From Candidatus Levyibacteriota bacterium (GTDB taxonomy: Bacteria; Patescibacteriota; Microgenomatia; Levybacterales; UBA12049), in contig JAUSEW010000021.1 in NCBI GenBank assembly GCA_030651475.1, positions 65,898 through 112,105 on the forward strand: a DNA stretch of 46,208 nucleotides. Reading direction: 5' to 3'. The position numbers and the translations under genes were made by a program. This document shows, piece after piece, positions 35,060 through 42,822 of this stretch (the first letter of the stretch is position 1; each line of letters begins with the position of its first letter). The notes under the pieces are model-generated. The model made no database searches. It was not told the origin of the DNA and saw only the letters and a list, made by a program, of their open reading frames with translations.

Positions 35060-37241
35060 CCAAGAAAAGACGCTATATACATGTCCCATGGATCCTGACG
35101 TAATTACGGATAAGCCTGGCACTTGTCCTAAGTGCGGAATGAGGCTTGTTGAGACAGATCACCGGATGAAAAAACCGGAAGAAATGTCATGGTTTGAAAA
35201 ATTTAAAATGAGCATGACAATGAGTATGGGAATGGAACATACAGGCCTTGCAGGACGGGAAATGGCAAGACTTATGGAAGAAGATATTAGGCAAAAGTTC
35301 TTTTTCTCTCTGTTTCTATCAATCCCTATTATTGCTTACTCACCTTTGGGAGAAAAAATTTTGGGCATAAACCTTCCCCAACCTATTCCAAGCGCTTGGA
35401 TACTTTTTATACTCACAACACCTGTTTTTTTCTATTCCGGCTGGATATTTCTGTATTCCACTTTTAAAGCTCTGCAGCAAAAAACTTTAAACATGGCTGT
35501 TTTAATTGCCGTTGGAATAACAGCTGCTTATGCTTTCAGTATTTTACTTACTTTTTTAGGAAGCAACGATTCTTATTACGAAGCCGCGGCTCTTCTTATA
35601 ACTTTTGTTCTGTTCGGACATTGGATGGAAATGAAATCCAGACGCGGTACAACCGATGCCTTGCAGGCGCTTTTTAATCTCGTTCCTCCGCAGGCAAGAA
35701 TTTTAAAAAACGGAAAAGAAGTTTTAGTTTCAACCTCGGAAATTGTAGTTGGAGATATCGTTATCCTGAAGCCCGGCGATAAAATTCCCGTTGACGGAGA
35801 AATAATAGAAGGAGAAACGGCAATAGACGAGTCTTTAGTAACAGGAGAGTCTCTTCCTGTTGCAAAGAAAATAGGAGATAAGGTTATTGGAGGTTCTATT
35901 AATACATCGGGTTCAGTCAAATTTAAAGCAACAAAAATCGGCGAAGATACTGCTCTTGCGCAGATTGTAAAACTGGTTGAAACAGCTCAAAACTCAAAAG
36001 CCCCCGGGCAAAAAATTGCAGATAGGTTTGCCAAATATCTTGTTATTGTGGCTGTTGGAGGAGGATTGATTACTTTCGTTGTATGGTTTTTCCTTTTGGG
36101 GCAGCCTTTAATTTTTGCTCTTACTTTTGCCATATCAACAGTTGTTATTGCCTGTCCTGACGCCTTGGGACTTGCAACCCCTACCGCAGTTGCCGTTGGA
36201 ACAGGCCTTGGCGCAAAACACAATATTCTTATTAAAGATGCCCCTACTCTTGAAGGCGTTTCAAAAATACAGGCAATAGTTTTGGATAAAACAGGTACTT
36301 TGACCCAAGGAAAACCCGAAATTACCGATGTAATTGCTGCAAGAGGATTTAGTGAAGACAAAATTATTGAACTTAATGCCGCTGTTGAGGCCAAATCATC
36401 TCATCCGCTAAGTCAGGCAGTTTTAGAAGAAGCCAAGAAAAGAAACTTAACTATTCCAACTAGAGTAGAAGGATTTAAAAATCTTGCAGGACATGGAGTT
36501 GAAGCGCAAGTTTCAGGAAAGCACGTTCTTGTCGGAACAATAAAACTTATGAATGACAGAAAAGTGGACACTAAACCTTTGATAAAAGAAATCAACAGGT
36601 TGCTTTCAGAAGGGAAAACAATTATGGTTTTGGCAATTGATGGGAAAATTGCAGGAGTAGCAGCAGCCCTTGATCCAATAAAAGAAAATGCAAAAACAGC
36701 AATTCTTAAAATGAAAGAATTAGGACTTGAAGTGGTGATGATTACCGGAGATAACAAAAAAACAGGGGAATTAATTGGTAAACAACTTGAAATAGATAGG
36801 GTGTTTGCCGAAGTTTTGCCGGAAGATAAAGAAAAATATGTTAAAAAACTTCAGGATGAGGGAAAGTTCGTGGCAATGGTAGGGGATGGGGTGAACGACG
36901 CGCCTGCTCTTGCGAGGTCTGATATAGGTATTGCTATTGGCGCAGGAACAGATGTAGCCATAGAAACCGCAAAAATTGTTTTAATGAAATCCGACCCATT
37001 AGACATATTAAGGGCAATAAAGCTTTCCAAAGCAACTGTTAGGAAAATGAAAGAAAACCTTTTCTGGGCTTCTATTTACAATCTTTTGGCAATTCCTATT
37101 GCTGCAGGGGTTTTATATCCGGCATTTAAAATTTCTTTAAGACCGGAAATAGCAGCTCTTTTAATGAGTATGTCTTCAATTATAGTCGCAGTAAATGCAG
37201 TTTTGCTAAAGAGGGTGGAAAAAGATTTGGTTGAGGTTTAG
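35046..37241 (+). CDS. Heavy-metal (probably copper) translocating P1B-type ATPase with N-terminal metal-binding domain; variant CPD motif
   Basis: YTCPMDPDVITDKPGTCPKCGMRL, IACPDALGLATP, DKTGTLTQGKPE, MVGDGVNDAPALARSDIGIAIGAGTD. Confidence 0.92.
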   Translation: MQDDNQEKTLYTCPMDPDVITDKPGTCPKCGMRLVETDHRMKKPEEMSWFEKFKMSMTMSMGMEHTGLAGREMARLMEEDIRQKFFFSLFLSIPIIAYSPLGEKILGINLPQPIPSAWILFILTTPVFFYSGWIFLYSTFKALQQKTLNMAVLIAVGITAAYAFSILLTFLGSNDSYYEAAALLITFVLFGHWMEMKSRRGTTDALQALFNLVPPQARILKNGKEVLVSTSEIVVGDIVILKPGDKIPVDGEIIEGETAIDESLVTGESLPVAKKIGDKVIGGSINTSGSVKFKATKIGEDTALAQIVKLVETAQNSKAPGQKIADRFAKYLVIVAVGGGLITFVVWFFLLGQPLIFALTFAISTVVIACPDALGLATPTAVAVGTGLGAKHNILIKDAPTLEGVSKIQAIVLDKTGTLTQGKPEITDVIAARGFSEDKIIELNAAVEAKSSHPLSQAVLEEAKKRNLTIPTRVEGFKNLAGHGVEAQVSGKHVLVGTIKLMNDRKVDTKPLIKEINRLLSEGKTIMVLAIDGKIAGVAAALDPIKENAKTAILKMKELGLEVVMITGDNKKTGELIGKQLEIDRVFAEVLPEDKEKYVKKLQDEGKFVAMVGDGVNDAPALARSDIGIAIGAGTDVAIETAKIVLMKSDPLDILRAIKLSKATVRKMKENLFWASIYNLLAIPIAAGVLYPAFKISLRPEIAALLMSMSSIIVAVNAVLLKRVEKDLVEV

Positions 37242-37258
37242 CTAAGGGAGGTGATTTT

Positions 37259-37450
37259 ATGTTTGGACTTTTTGGAAAAGTTACAGACCCAGTTTGCAAA
37301 ATGGGAATAAATAAAAAGGAGGCAAAATTTTCTTCCGAAAGCAAAGGAAATATGTATTATTTTTGCTCACAAAACTGCAAGGATAAATTTGGAACCGATC
37401 CTAAAAAATATGCTGTTGAAGAAACCAAAAGCGAAGAATGCTGCCATTAA
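37259..37450 (+). CDS. YHS domain protein
   Basis: DPVCKMGINKKEAKFSSESKGNMYYFCSQNCKDKFGTDPKKY. Confidence 0.88.
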   Translation: MFGLFGKVTDPVCKMGINKKEAKFSSESKGNMYYFCSQNCKDKFGTDPKKYAVEETKSEECCH

Positions 37451-37868
37451 AATATCAATACTGTTTGGGCTGTTGGGAAGTTTGATTCTGCTGGGTTTGT
37501 ATTTTAGCGTTTTAACTCTTGTTTCCGGTTGGCAGTTTACCCTTAGGCAATTTTTTACTTATTGGTATTTTATAATAGTTCTTGCTTTGGGTTTTGGTAC
37601 GCAAGTTGGTTTATATGTTTTTCTTAAAACTAAAATTAAAGCAAATAACCAATCAGGCAAAATAGTAGCGGTTTCGGGGACAACGTCGACAGTTGCCATG
37701 ATCTCCTGCTGCTCTCATTATTTAGTGAATATATTGCCTGTATTGGGCGCAGTTGGATTTATAACAATTATTAGTCAATACCAAATTCAGTTGTTTTGGG
37801 TGGGTATAATTGCGAATTTAATAGGAATAATTTATATGGGAAGAAAGGTGGTGAGAATTAGGATATGA
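37389..37868 (+). CDS. Membrane protein with CCxH motif (start uncertain, overlaps YHS gene)
   Basis: TSTVAMISCCSHYLVNILPVLGAVGFITII; multiple TM segments. Confidence 0.7.
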   Translation: MEPILKNMLLKKPKAKNAAIKISILFGLLGSLILLGLYFSVLTLVSGWQFTLRQFFTYWYFIIVLALGFGTQVGLYVFLKTKIKANNQSGKIVAVSGTTSTVAMISCCSHYLVNILPVLGAVGFITIISQYQIQLFWVGIIANLIGIIYMGRKVVRIRI

Positions 37869-38122
37869 AGGAAGTTCCATTCGCAAATGCTTTAGCTTTG
37901 GTGTCAGGCTTGGTTTCGCTTATTTGCGCAGCAGGGGTTTGGCTTGCAAGAGATGCTTTTGTCGGACTTTTTGGAGAAATATTTCATGGAATAGATCTGG
38001 CAGCCTTACCTATTAAAGAGGTAACAATGGGCGGTGTGATAACCGGTTTAATTGTTGTTGTTATTTCAGGTTGGGTTTTGGGCTATATCTTTGCAAGTTT
38101 GTATAATAAGCTCGCCAAGTAA
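37865..38122 (+). CDS. Small membrane protein, 3' end duplicated downstream
   Basis: Two TM segments; ends ASLYNKLAK*. Confidence 0.7.
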   Translation: MKEVPFANALALVSGLVSLICAAGVWLARDAFVGLFGEIFHGIDLAALPIKEVTMGGVITGLIVVVISGWVLGYIFASLYNKLAK

Positions 38123-38125
38123 AGA
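38105..38125 (+). repeat. Direct repeat copy 1 flanking the RiPP cassette
   Basis: AATAAGCTCGCCAAGTAAAGA identical to 40650-40670. Confidence 0.95.
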
Positions 38126-38133
38126 ACAACTAA

Positions 38134-38161
38134 TTGACAAAGTCATTTCGAGTGCTATACT
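38134..38161 (+). promoter_or_regulatory. Promoter of the radical SAM cassette
   Basis: TTGACA-16 nt-TATACT. Confidence 0.75.
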
Positions 38162-38192
38162 ACGCTTGCCTTAATTCAAAAACAGGAAATTT

Positions 38193-39623
38193 ATGAGTAA
38201 GGAGTTTAATCCCGTAACTCAAGGTCTGCTTGACATACAACATTCCCCACAACTTTTTCCATCTACGCATATAGAAAATGTTCCGCCCAAAGACTTATAT
38301 AAGACGTTATCTGCTCCTCTTGATGTCCAGGTGGAAGTGACTACCCTGTGTAATGAAGCATGCGTACATTGTTATAACTTTTGGCGAGGAGCAAAGTTCA
38401 AAGGGGTTGCCAATAATCTTCCCGATACCACACTAGGAAAAGATAAAGTTCTAGTAATAATGGATCAATTGGTCAAAAGCCAAGTTTTTAGGGTAACTTT
38501 TACCGGGGGAGAGCCTTTTCTTTTCAGAGATGCAGTTACTGAAGGAGTAAGATTTGCAAAAAAAGCAGGACTTGATTGTTCTTTAAATAGTAATCTTACC
38601 GTAATTACCAGAAAGGACGCAGAATCTCTTAAAGAGGCGGGACTTGATTCCGTATTAACCTCGCTCCATTCTTTTGATGAGGAGACCCATGATGAAATAA
38701 CCCAAAGAAGAGGATCTTTTGGGCGTACTCTGCGGGGAATAAAAATTTGTCGAGATGCAGGACTAGATGTCGGAGTAAATATGGTAGTAATGCAAACAAA
38801 TCAAGAGCAGGTTTTTGAGACAGGGAAATTTGTTAAAGAGCTAGGAGTAAGATCATTTTCTGCCACAAAAGCTGCTCCTTGTCTAGGCGGAACTAATTTT
38901 TCAGAAGTTGGTATTGATAAAAACGCATTCAAGAAAATGATTGCAGATTTAATTCTTTTAGAAAAAACGTTTGGAATAAATGTTGACACCCTAATGGCTT
39001 ATCCTCTTTGTGCCCTGGGAGATGTAGATCGTTTTAAGAAATTTGCTCAACACAGCTGCGGAGCAGGGATTACAACCTGCACTATAGGTTCAAGAGGCGA
39101 TGTTAGACCATGTTCTTTTTCGGATGAGACTTACGGAAATATATTTTCCGATTCACTTCCTCAAATATGGAAAGGAATGAAAGACTGGCGGGACGGAAGC
39201 CGTCTGCCAAAAAACTGCGTTGATAACTGTAAATATTTTTCTCAATGCGGTGGAGGATGCAGAATGGAAGCGAAATTTGCTGGAGACAAGGTAGGAATGG
39301 ATCCGTTAGCTACGGGACCTTTAGATGTTGTTTCCTTGCCTGTTTCTGACTTAAATCCTTCTCCATCCGATTTTTGGGAGAGGCGACTTATTGTTACTCC
39401 TAATCTTAGACTAAGGAGGGAAAATTTCGGAGGAATTATAGCACCACAAGGCCGCCAACCAGTTCTTGTTGACAGTGCCGCCTACGAAATTATTGACAGA
39501 TTAAAAAACTCATCATCACCATTTTCTTTTAAGGGAATTGAACCTGATTTTAATCTATCGCAAGCTTCATCTGATTTCTTTTTTGCGCTCTTTACAAAAG
39601 AGTTTTTTAGAGAAGTTCAATGA
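38193..39623 (+). CDS. Radical SAM/SPASM peptide-modifying enzyme with C-terminal PqqD/RRE-like tail
   Basis: VTTLCNEACVHCYNFW (CxxxCxxC), FTGGEPFLF, SPASM-like cysteines CTIGSRGDVRPCSFSDETYGNIF...NCVDNCKYFSQCGGGCR. Confidence 0.85.
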   Translation: MSKEFNPVTQGLLDIQHSPQLFPSTHIENVPPKDLYKTLSAPLDVQVEVTTLCNEACVHCYNFWRGAKFKGVANNLPDTTLGKDKVLVIMDQLVKSQVFRVTFTGGEPFLFRDAVTEGVRFAKKAGLDCSLNSNLTVITRKDAESLKEAGLDSVLTSLHSFDEETHDEITQRRGSFGRTLRGIKICRDAGLDVGVNMVVMQTNQEQVFETGKFVKELGVRSFSATKAAPCLGGTNFSEVGIDKNAFKKMIADLILLEKTFGINVDTLMAYPLCALGDVDRFKKFAQHSCGAGITTCTIGSRGDVRPCSFSDETYGNIFSDSLPQIWKGMKDWRDGSRLPKNCVDNCKYFSQCGGGCRMEAKFAGDKVGMDPLATGPLDVVSLPVSDLNPSPSDFWERRLIVTPNLRLRRENFGGIIAPQGRQPVLVDSAAYEIIDRLKNSSSPFSFKGIEPDFNLSQASSDFFFALFTKEFFREVQ

Positions 39624-40354
39624 GTAAGGATATAAACTTAGAGAAGAATTTAATAAGCGTAGAATTAGGACCTCAAGCAAAAGGTTTTGTTTCTTTTCTT
39701 GCAAAAGACCCAAGTCTAAATAGGGTTATCAAAGATTTTAGATATGGTTATACTCGAGCCTCAAGTTTTTTTAAAAAGAAAATTCCCAAAATAAAACTCA
39801 CTCTTGTCTATAGCCGAGAGGAAATGAATAATTTAATTGGACATAAAACACCCAGTTGGTTTGTCGGATACGCAGATTCTTCTAGTAAAATATTCATGTT
39901 TAGTCCATCTGTTTTTGATAGAGAAAGCAATCATAACAAAAGAGATTTTAGAAAGGTTCTTTGCCACGAAATCTGCCATTTATTTATTCGGAAAATTCAC
40001 AACTCTTATGAACCTGTATGGCTTGAGGAAGGACTCGCTTATTATGCGGCAGGTCAAAAAAGCAGGTTGAAAGATAACAACCCTATTTTTAATAATCCGA
40101 AAGTTTTATTTTTCATAGACACGAGGAAACGATGGGATAAAACTATTGTTAGTCAGCCTGATGTACCGTATGCATTAGCGTTTTTGCTGGTAGACTTTTT
40201 GATTAGGTGTTATAGTAAAGACAGGGTTATTAAACTTTTAATGTCTCTGGGGGACAGATATAGCAAAAAGATTTTTTGTCAAAAATTTAGAAAGCTTTAT
40301 GGAAAAGATATAGAAGTAATCTTGAAGGAATTTTTTTCTAGACAGAATGAATAG
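39620..40354 (+). CDS. Gluzincin-like metallopeptidase
   Basis: KVLCHEICHLFIRKIHNSYEPVWLEEGLAYY (HExxH...E). Confidence 0.75.
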   Translation: MSKDINLEKNLISVELGPQAKGFVSFLAKDPSLNRVIKDFRYGYTRASSFFKKKIPKIKLTLVYSREEMNNLIGHKTPSWFVGYADSSSKIFMFSPSVFDRESNHNKRDFRKVLCHEICHLFIRKIHNSYEPVWLEEGLAYYAAGQKSRLKDNNPIFNNPKVLFFIDTRKRWDKTIVSQPDVPYALAFLLVDFLIRCYSKDRVIKLLMSLGDRYSKKIFCQKFRKLYGKDIEVILKEFFSRQNE

Positions 40355-40370
40355 AGAGGAGGTGAAAATT

Positions 40371-40640
40371 ATGTCTCCAGAAATTAGAGTAACGCCTAAG
40401 GATGCAAGTGTGGTGCCTCAATTCGTATCAATATTAAATAGTAAAGGATTGGAGCCGTTTGTAGGAGCAGGCAAAAACTGTATTAGTCCTAATCCCCCTT
40501 TACCTCCACCTTGTTTCGGTAAACCACCACCGCCTTGCGTTGGTAGACCGCCCCCGCCTTGCTATGGCGGTTGCTATGGAGGAAGAGGCGAGATAGAGCA
40601 AAGTCCTGTGAAAGGAAAAACGAGTAAAGTGTCTGGGTAG
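40371..40640 (+). CDS. Candidate RiPP precursor peptide (89 aa), Pro/Cys repeat core
   Basis: GAGGAGGTG RBS before ATG 40371; PPLPPPCFGKPPPPCVGRPPPPCYGGCYGGRG. Confidence 0.8.
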   Translation: MSPEIRVTPKDASVVPQFVSILNSKGLEPFVGAGKNCISPNPPLPPPCFGKPPPPCVGRPPPPCYGGCYGGRGEIEQSPVKGKTSKVSG

Positions 40641-40649
40641 GATTTATAC

Positions 40650-40670
40650 AATAAGCTCGCCAAGTAAAGA
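40650..40670 (+). repeat. Direct repeat copy 2 flanking the RiPP cassette
   Basis: AATAAGCTCGCCAAGTAAAGA; in frame encodes NKLAK*. Confidence 0.95.
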
Positions 40671-40688
40671 TTAATAAATCTAATTTTT

Positions 40689-41141
40689 ATGAAAAAAGTA
40701 GCGATAGTATTGCTTGTTGTGTTTGTTACTGCTTTGTTGGCGCTAATATTAATAGATAAAACAACCAAAAAAGAAACAGTTTCTAGTAAGGAAAGAGCGA
40801 AACCTACCCAAGCTTTAGCTAAATACAAAACACAGGGGAATTCTGAAGGGTCAGTGATTATTGAAGTAACCCCACTGGCAATATCAACCAAGGAAAATGT
40901 TGTTTTTGGTGTTTCAATGGATACGCATTCAGTAGAACTCAACAAAAATCTAAAAGAAATTTCTCTTCTTGTTGATGATATGGGAAATGAATATAAAGCA
41001 ATTAGCTGGGATGGAGGAATTGGCGGACATCATTTGGAAGGAACGTTAGTTTTTCCAAAAGTTAATTCCGAAGCTAAAGAAGTCAAGCTTATCATTTACG
41101 GAATTGCTGGAATAAACAGAGAATTCAAATGGGATCTTTGA
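40689..41141 (+). CDS. Membrane-anchored protein, possible copper-cluster accessory domain
   Basis: N-terminal TM; FGVSMDTHSVELNKNLKEISLLVDDMGNEYKAISWDGGIGGHHLEGTLVFP. Confidence 0.65.
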   Translation: MKKVAIVLLVVFVTALLALILIDKTTKKETVSSKERAKPTQALAKYKTQGNSEGSVIIEVTPLAISTKENVVFGVSMDTHSVELNKNLKEISLLVDDMGNEYKAISWDGGIGGHHLEGTLVFPKVNSEAKEVKLIIYGIAGINREFKWDL

Positions 41142-41187
41142 GCTGGCTTTACATTGACAGGGAAAACTTATAAAATAGGGTTAACTT

Positions 41188-42747
41188 ATGAATCTTTCAA
41201 GGCTTGCCAACCTTCTCGTCTCCGCATTTGAAAAAAATGAAATACAGCCTGCCCACGGAATTGATATTAATCCTGTAATTTCAGAGCTTGCCTCATGGTA
41301 TGAAAAATTGCGTAACGCCATGGATTACAGAGAAGAAGAAGTGGTGCGGCGCGCGGCAATTGAGAGAATTCTCAAAAGAAGATTATTCTTTTGGGGCAGC
41401 GGAGAAAAAATCGCGCCTCCTCTTATCAGAGAGCTTCTTTGGGCAAGATATTTCCCTGAAAGCATTATTGAAGAGTCAGAAGTTGCTAAAGTTGCAAGGA
41501 CGATAAATCTTTATCTAAAACTTCGGGAAGAACTGCATAAAAAAGAGAAAGAAATTCCAACCAATATAGACGAGCTTATTTACTATCTTTTGTCCGCCAA
41601 AATCGAAACCATGCTTAACAAGGATAAAAGCATGGATCTTTTCTCAACGTTTTTGTTCCATATTTTGCAAGATCACATCAGTATTCTTGATGATACGCCG
41701 CAAAACCGCGACCTGCAGATATTTTTGGCAGTCCGTCGTTCTTTTGCCAAAGACGATATTGCTTTTCTTAAATTCAGATTATTTGAGCAGTATTTTGGAG
41801 AGCTAAAGGAAGATAATCTTGCCTCTATCGTTGCCAATTTCCCCAAAGTTTACAAAGATATGGAAAAACAGCTTGCGTATCCTCTTAAAGATAGAATTGC
41901 ATCCTATGTTAAAAAACAAATTCCTTCGTTTCTGATAATGGTAGAAATTTTCCGCAAGAAAAAGTCGGACGTCAGAAGCTTAATCGCCAAGCCGGAAGAG
42001 CTTAAAAACGCAATTTATAAAGCCGCAGAAGAGCGGTACAAAACTATTGCCGTAAAAGTTCGAAACGGCATTATCAGAGCTGTTTTTTTCATACTGCTTA
42101 CCAAAGTTATTTTCGCTTTTTCCATAGAAGCAACCTACGACAATCTTGTTTTCGGTCATATCGTCTGGAAGTCTTTGGCTATCAATATTTTTATCCCGCC
42201 TTTAATAATGGTTTTGATTTCTCTTTTTATTAGAACGCCTGACATTAAAAATACGAATAGAATCTACGCCAAAATACAAAACATTCTGTTCACGGAAAAA
42301 CCTTTGCTTGATAAGCCGTTGGTTATAACCCTTAAACCGGAAAAAAGAAATCCAATTCTTGATTTTGCCTTCAAATTTTTCTGGCTTTTGGCATTTGCAA
42401 TTAGCTTTGGAGCGATTTTATTCGTTTTGGATAAACTTCAGTTTAATATCGTCAGCAAGGGAATTTTCGTTTTCTTCCTGGCAATTGTTTCTTTCTTTAC
42501 TTACAGAATTTCACAAACTGCCAATGTTTATGCTGTTTGGGAAAAAGAAGCGCTCACGACTCCAATTATCGACTTCTTGTTTATGCCGATTGTGCAGGTT
42601 GGAAGAAGATTTACAGAAGGGCTTTCGCAAATAAATATTTTCCTCTATGTTTTTGATTATCTGATAGAAACGCCGTTTAAAGAGCTTTTCGGTTTCCTCG
42701 AACAGTGGTTCTTCTTCCTCCGCACGAAACGTGAAGAACTAGGCTAG
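41188..42747 (+). CDS. Hypothetical multi-pass membrane protein
   Basis: 519-aa ORF, hydrophobic segments in the C-terminal half. Confidence 0.75.
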   Translation: MNLSRLANLLVSAFEKNEIQPAHGIDINPVISELASWYEKLRNAMDYREEEVVRRAAIERILKRRLFFWGSGEKIAPPLIRELLWARYFPESIIEESEVAKVARTINLYLKLREELHKKEKEIPTNIDELIYYLLSAKIETMLNKDKSMDLFSTFLFHILQDHISILDDTPQNRDLQIFLAVRRSFAKDDIAFLKFRLFEQYFGELKEDNLASIVANFPKVYKDMEKQLAYPLKDRIASYVKKQIPSFLIMVEIFRKKKSDVRSLIAKPEELKNAIYKAAEERYKTIAVKVRNGIIRAVFFILLTKVIFAFSIEATYDNLVFGHIVWKSLAINIFIPPLIMVLISLFIRTPDIKNTNRIYAKIQNILFTEKPLLDKPLVITLKPEKRNPILDFAFKFFWLLAFAISFGAILFVLDKLQFNIVSKGIFVFFLAIVSFFTYRISQTANVYAVWEKEALTTPIIDFLFMPIVQVGRRFTEGLSQINIFLYVFDYLIETPFKELFGFLEQWFFFLRTKREELG

Positions 42748-42753
42748 GGGGCC

Positions 42754-42822
42754 TGCCCCGTAACATCGCTCTTGCGACGCGAGGACGTAGACCTCGGGAG
42801 CAAGTAAGATTGTTACGGGGCA
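42754..42822. repeat. Large imperfect palindrome between convergent genes
   Basis: TGCCCCGTAACA / TGTTACGGGGCA perfect 12-bp arms, nested GAGG/CCTC hairpin; includes the stop of the minus-strand gene. Confidence 0.9.

Noticed and set aside
40347-40370. ATG 40347 as precursor start (MNREEVKI...)
   Set aside because: GAGGAGGTG is correctly placed for ATG 40371, and 40347 overlaps the peptidase gene; still possible but less likely.
40574-40945. Minus-strand 123-aa ORF over precursor and downstream gene
   Set aside because: Antisense to two better supported plus-strand genes; no motif or RBS.
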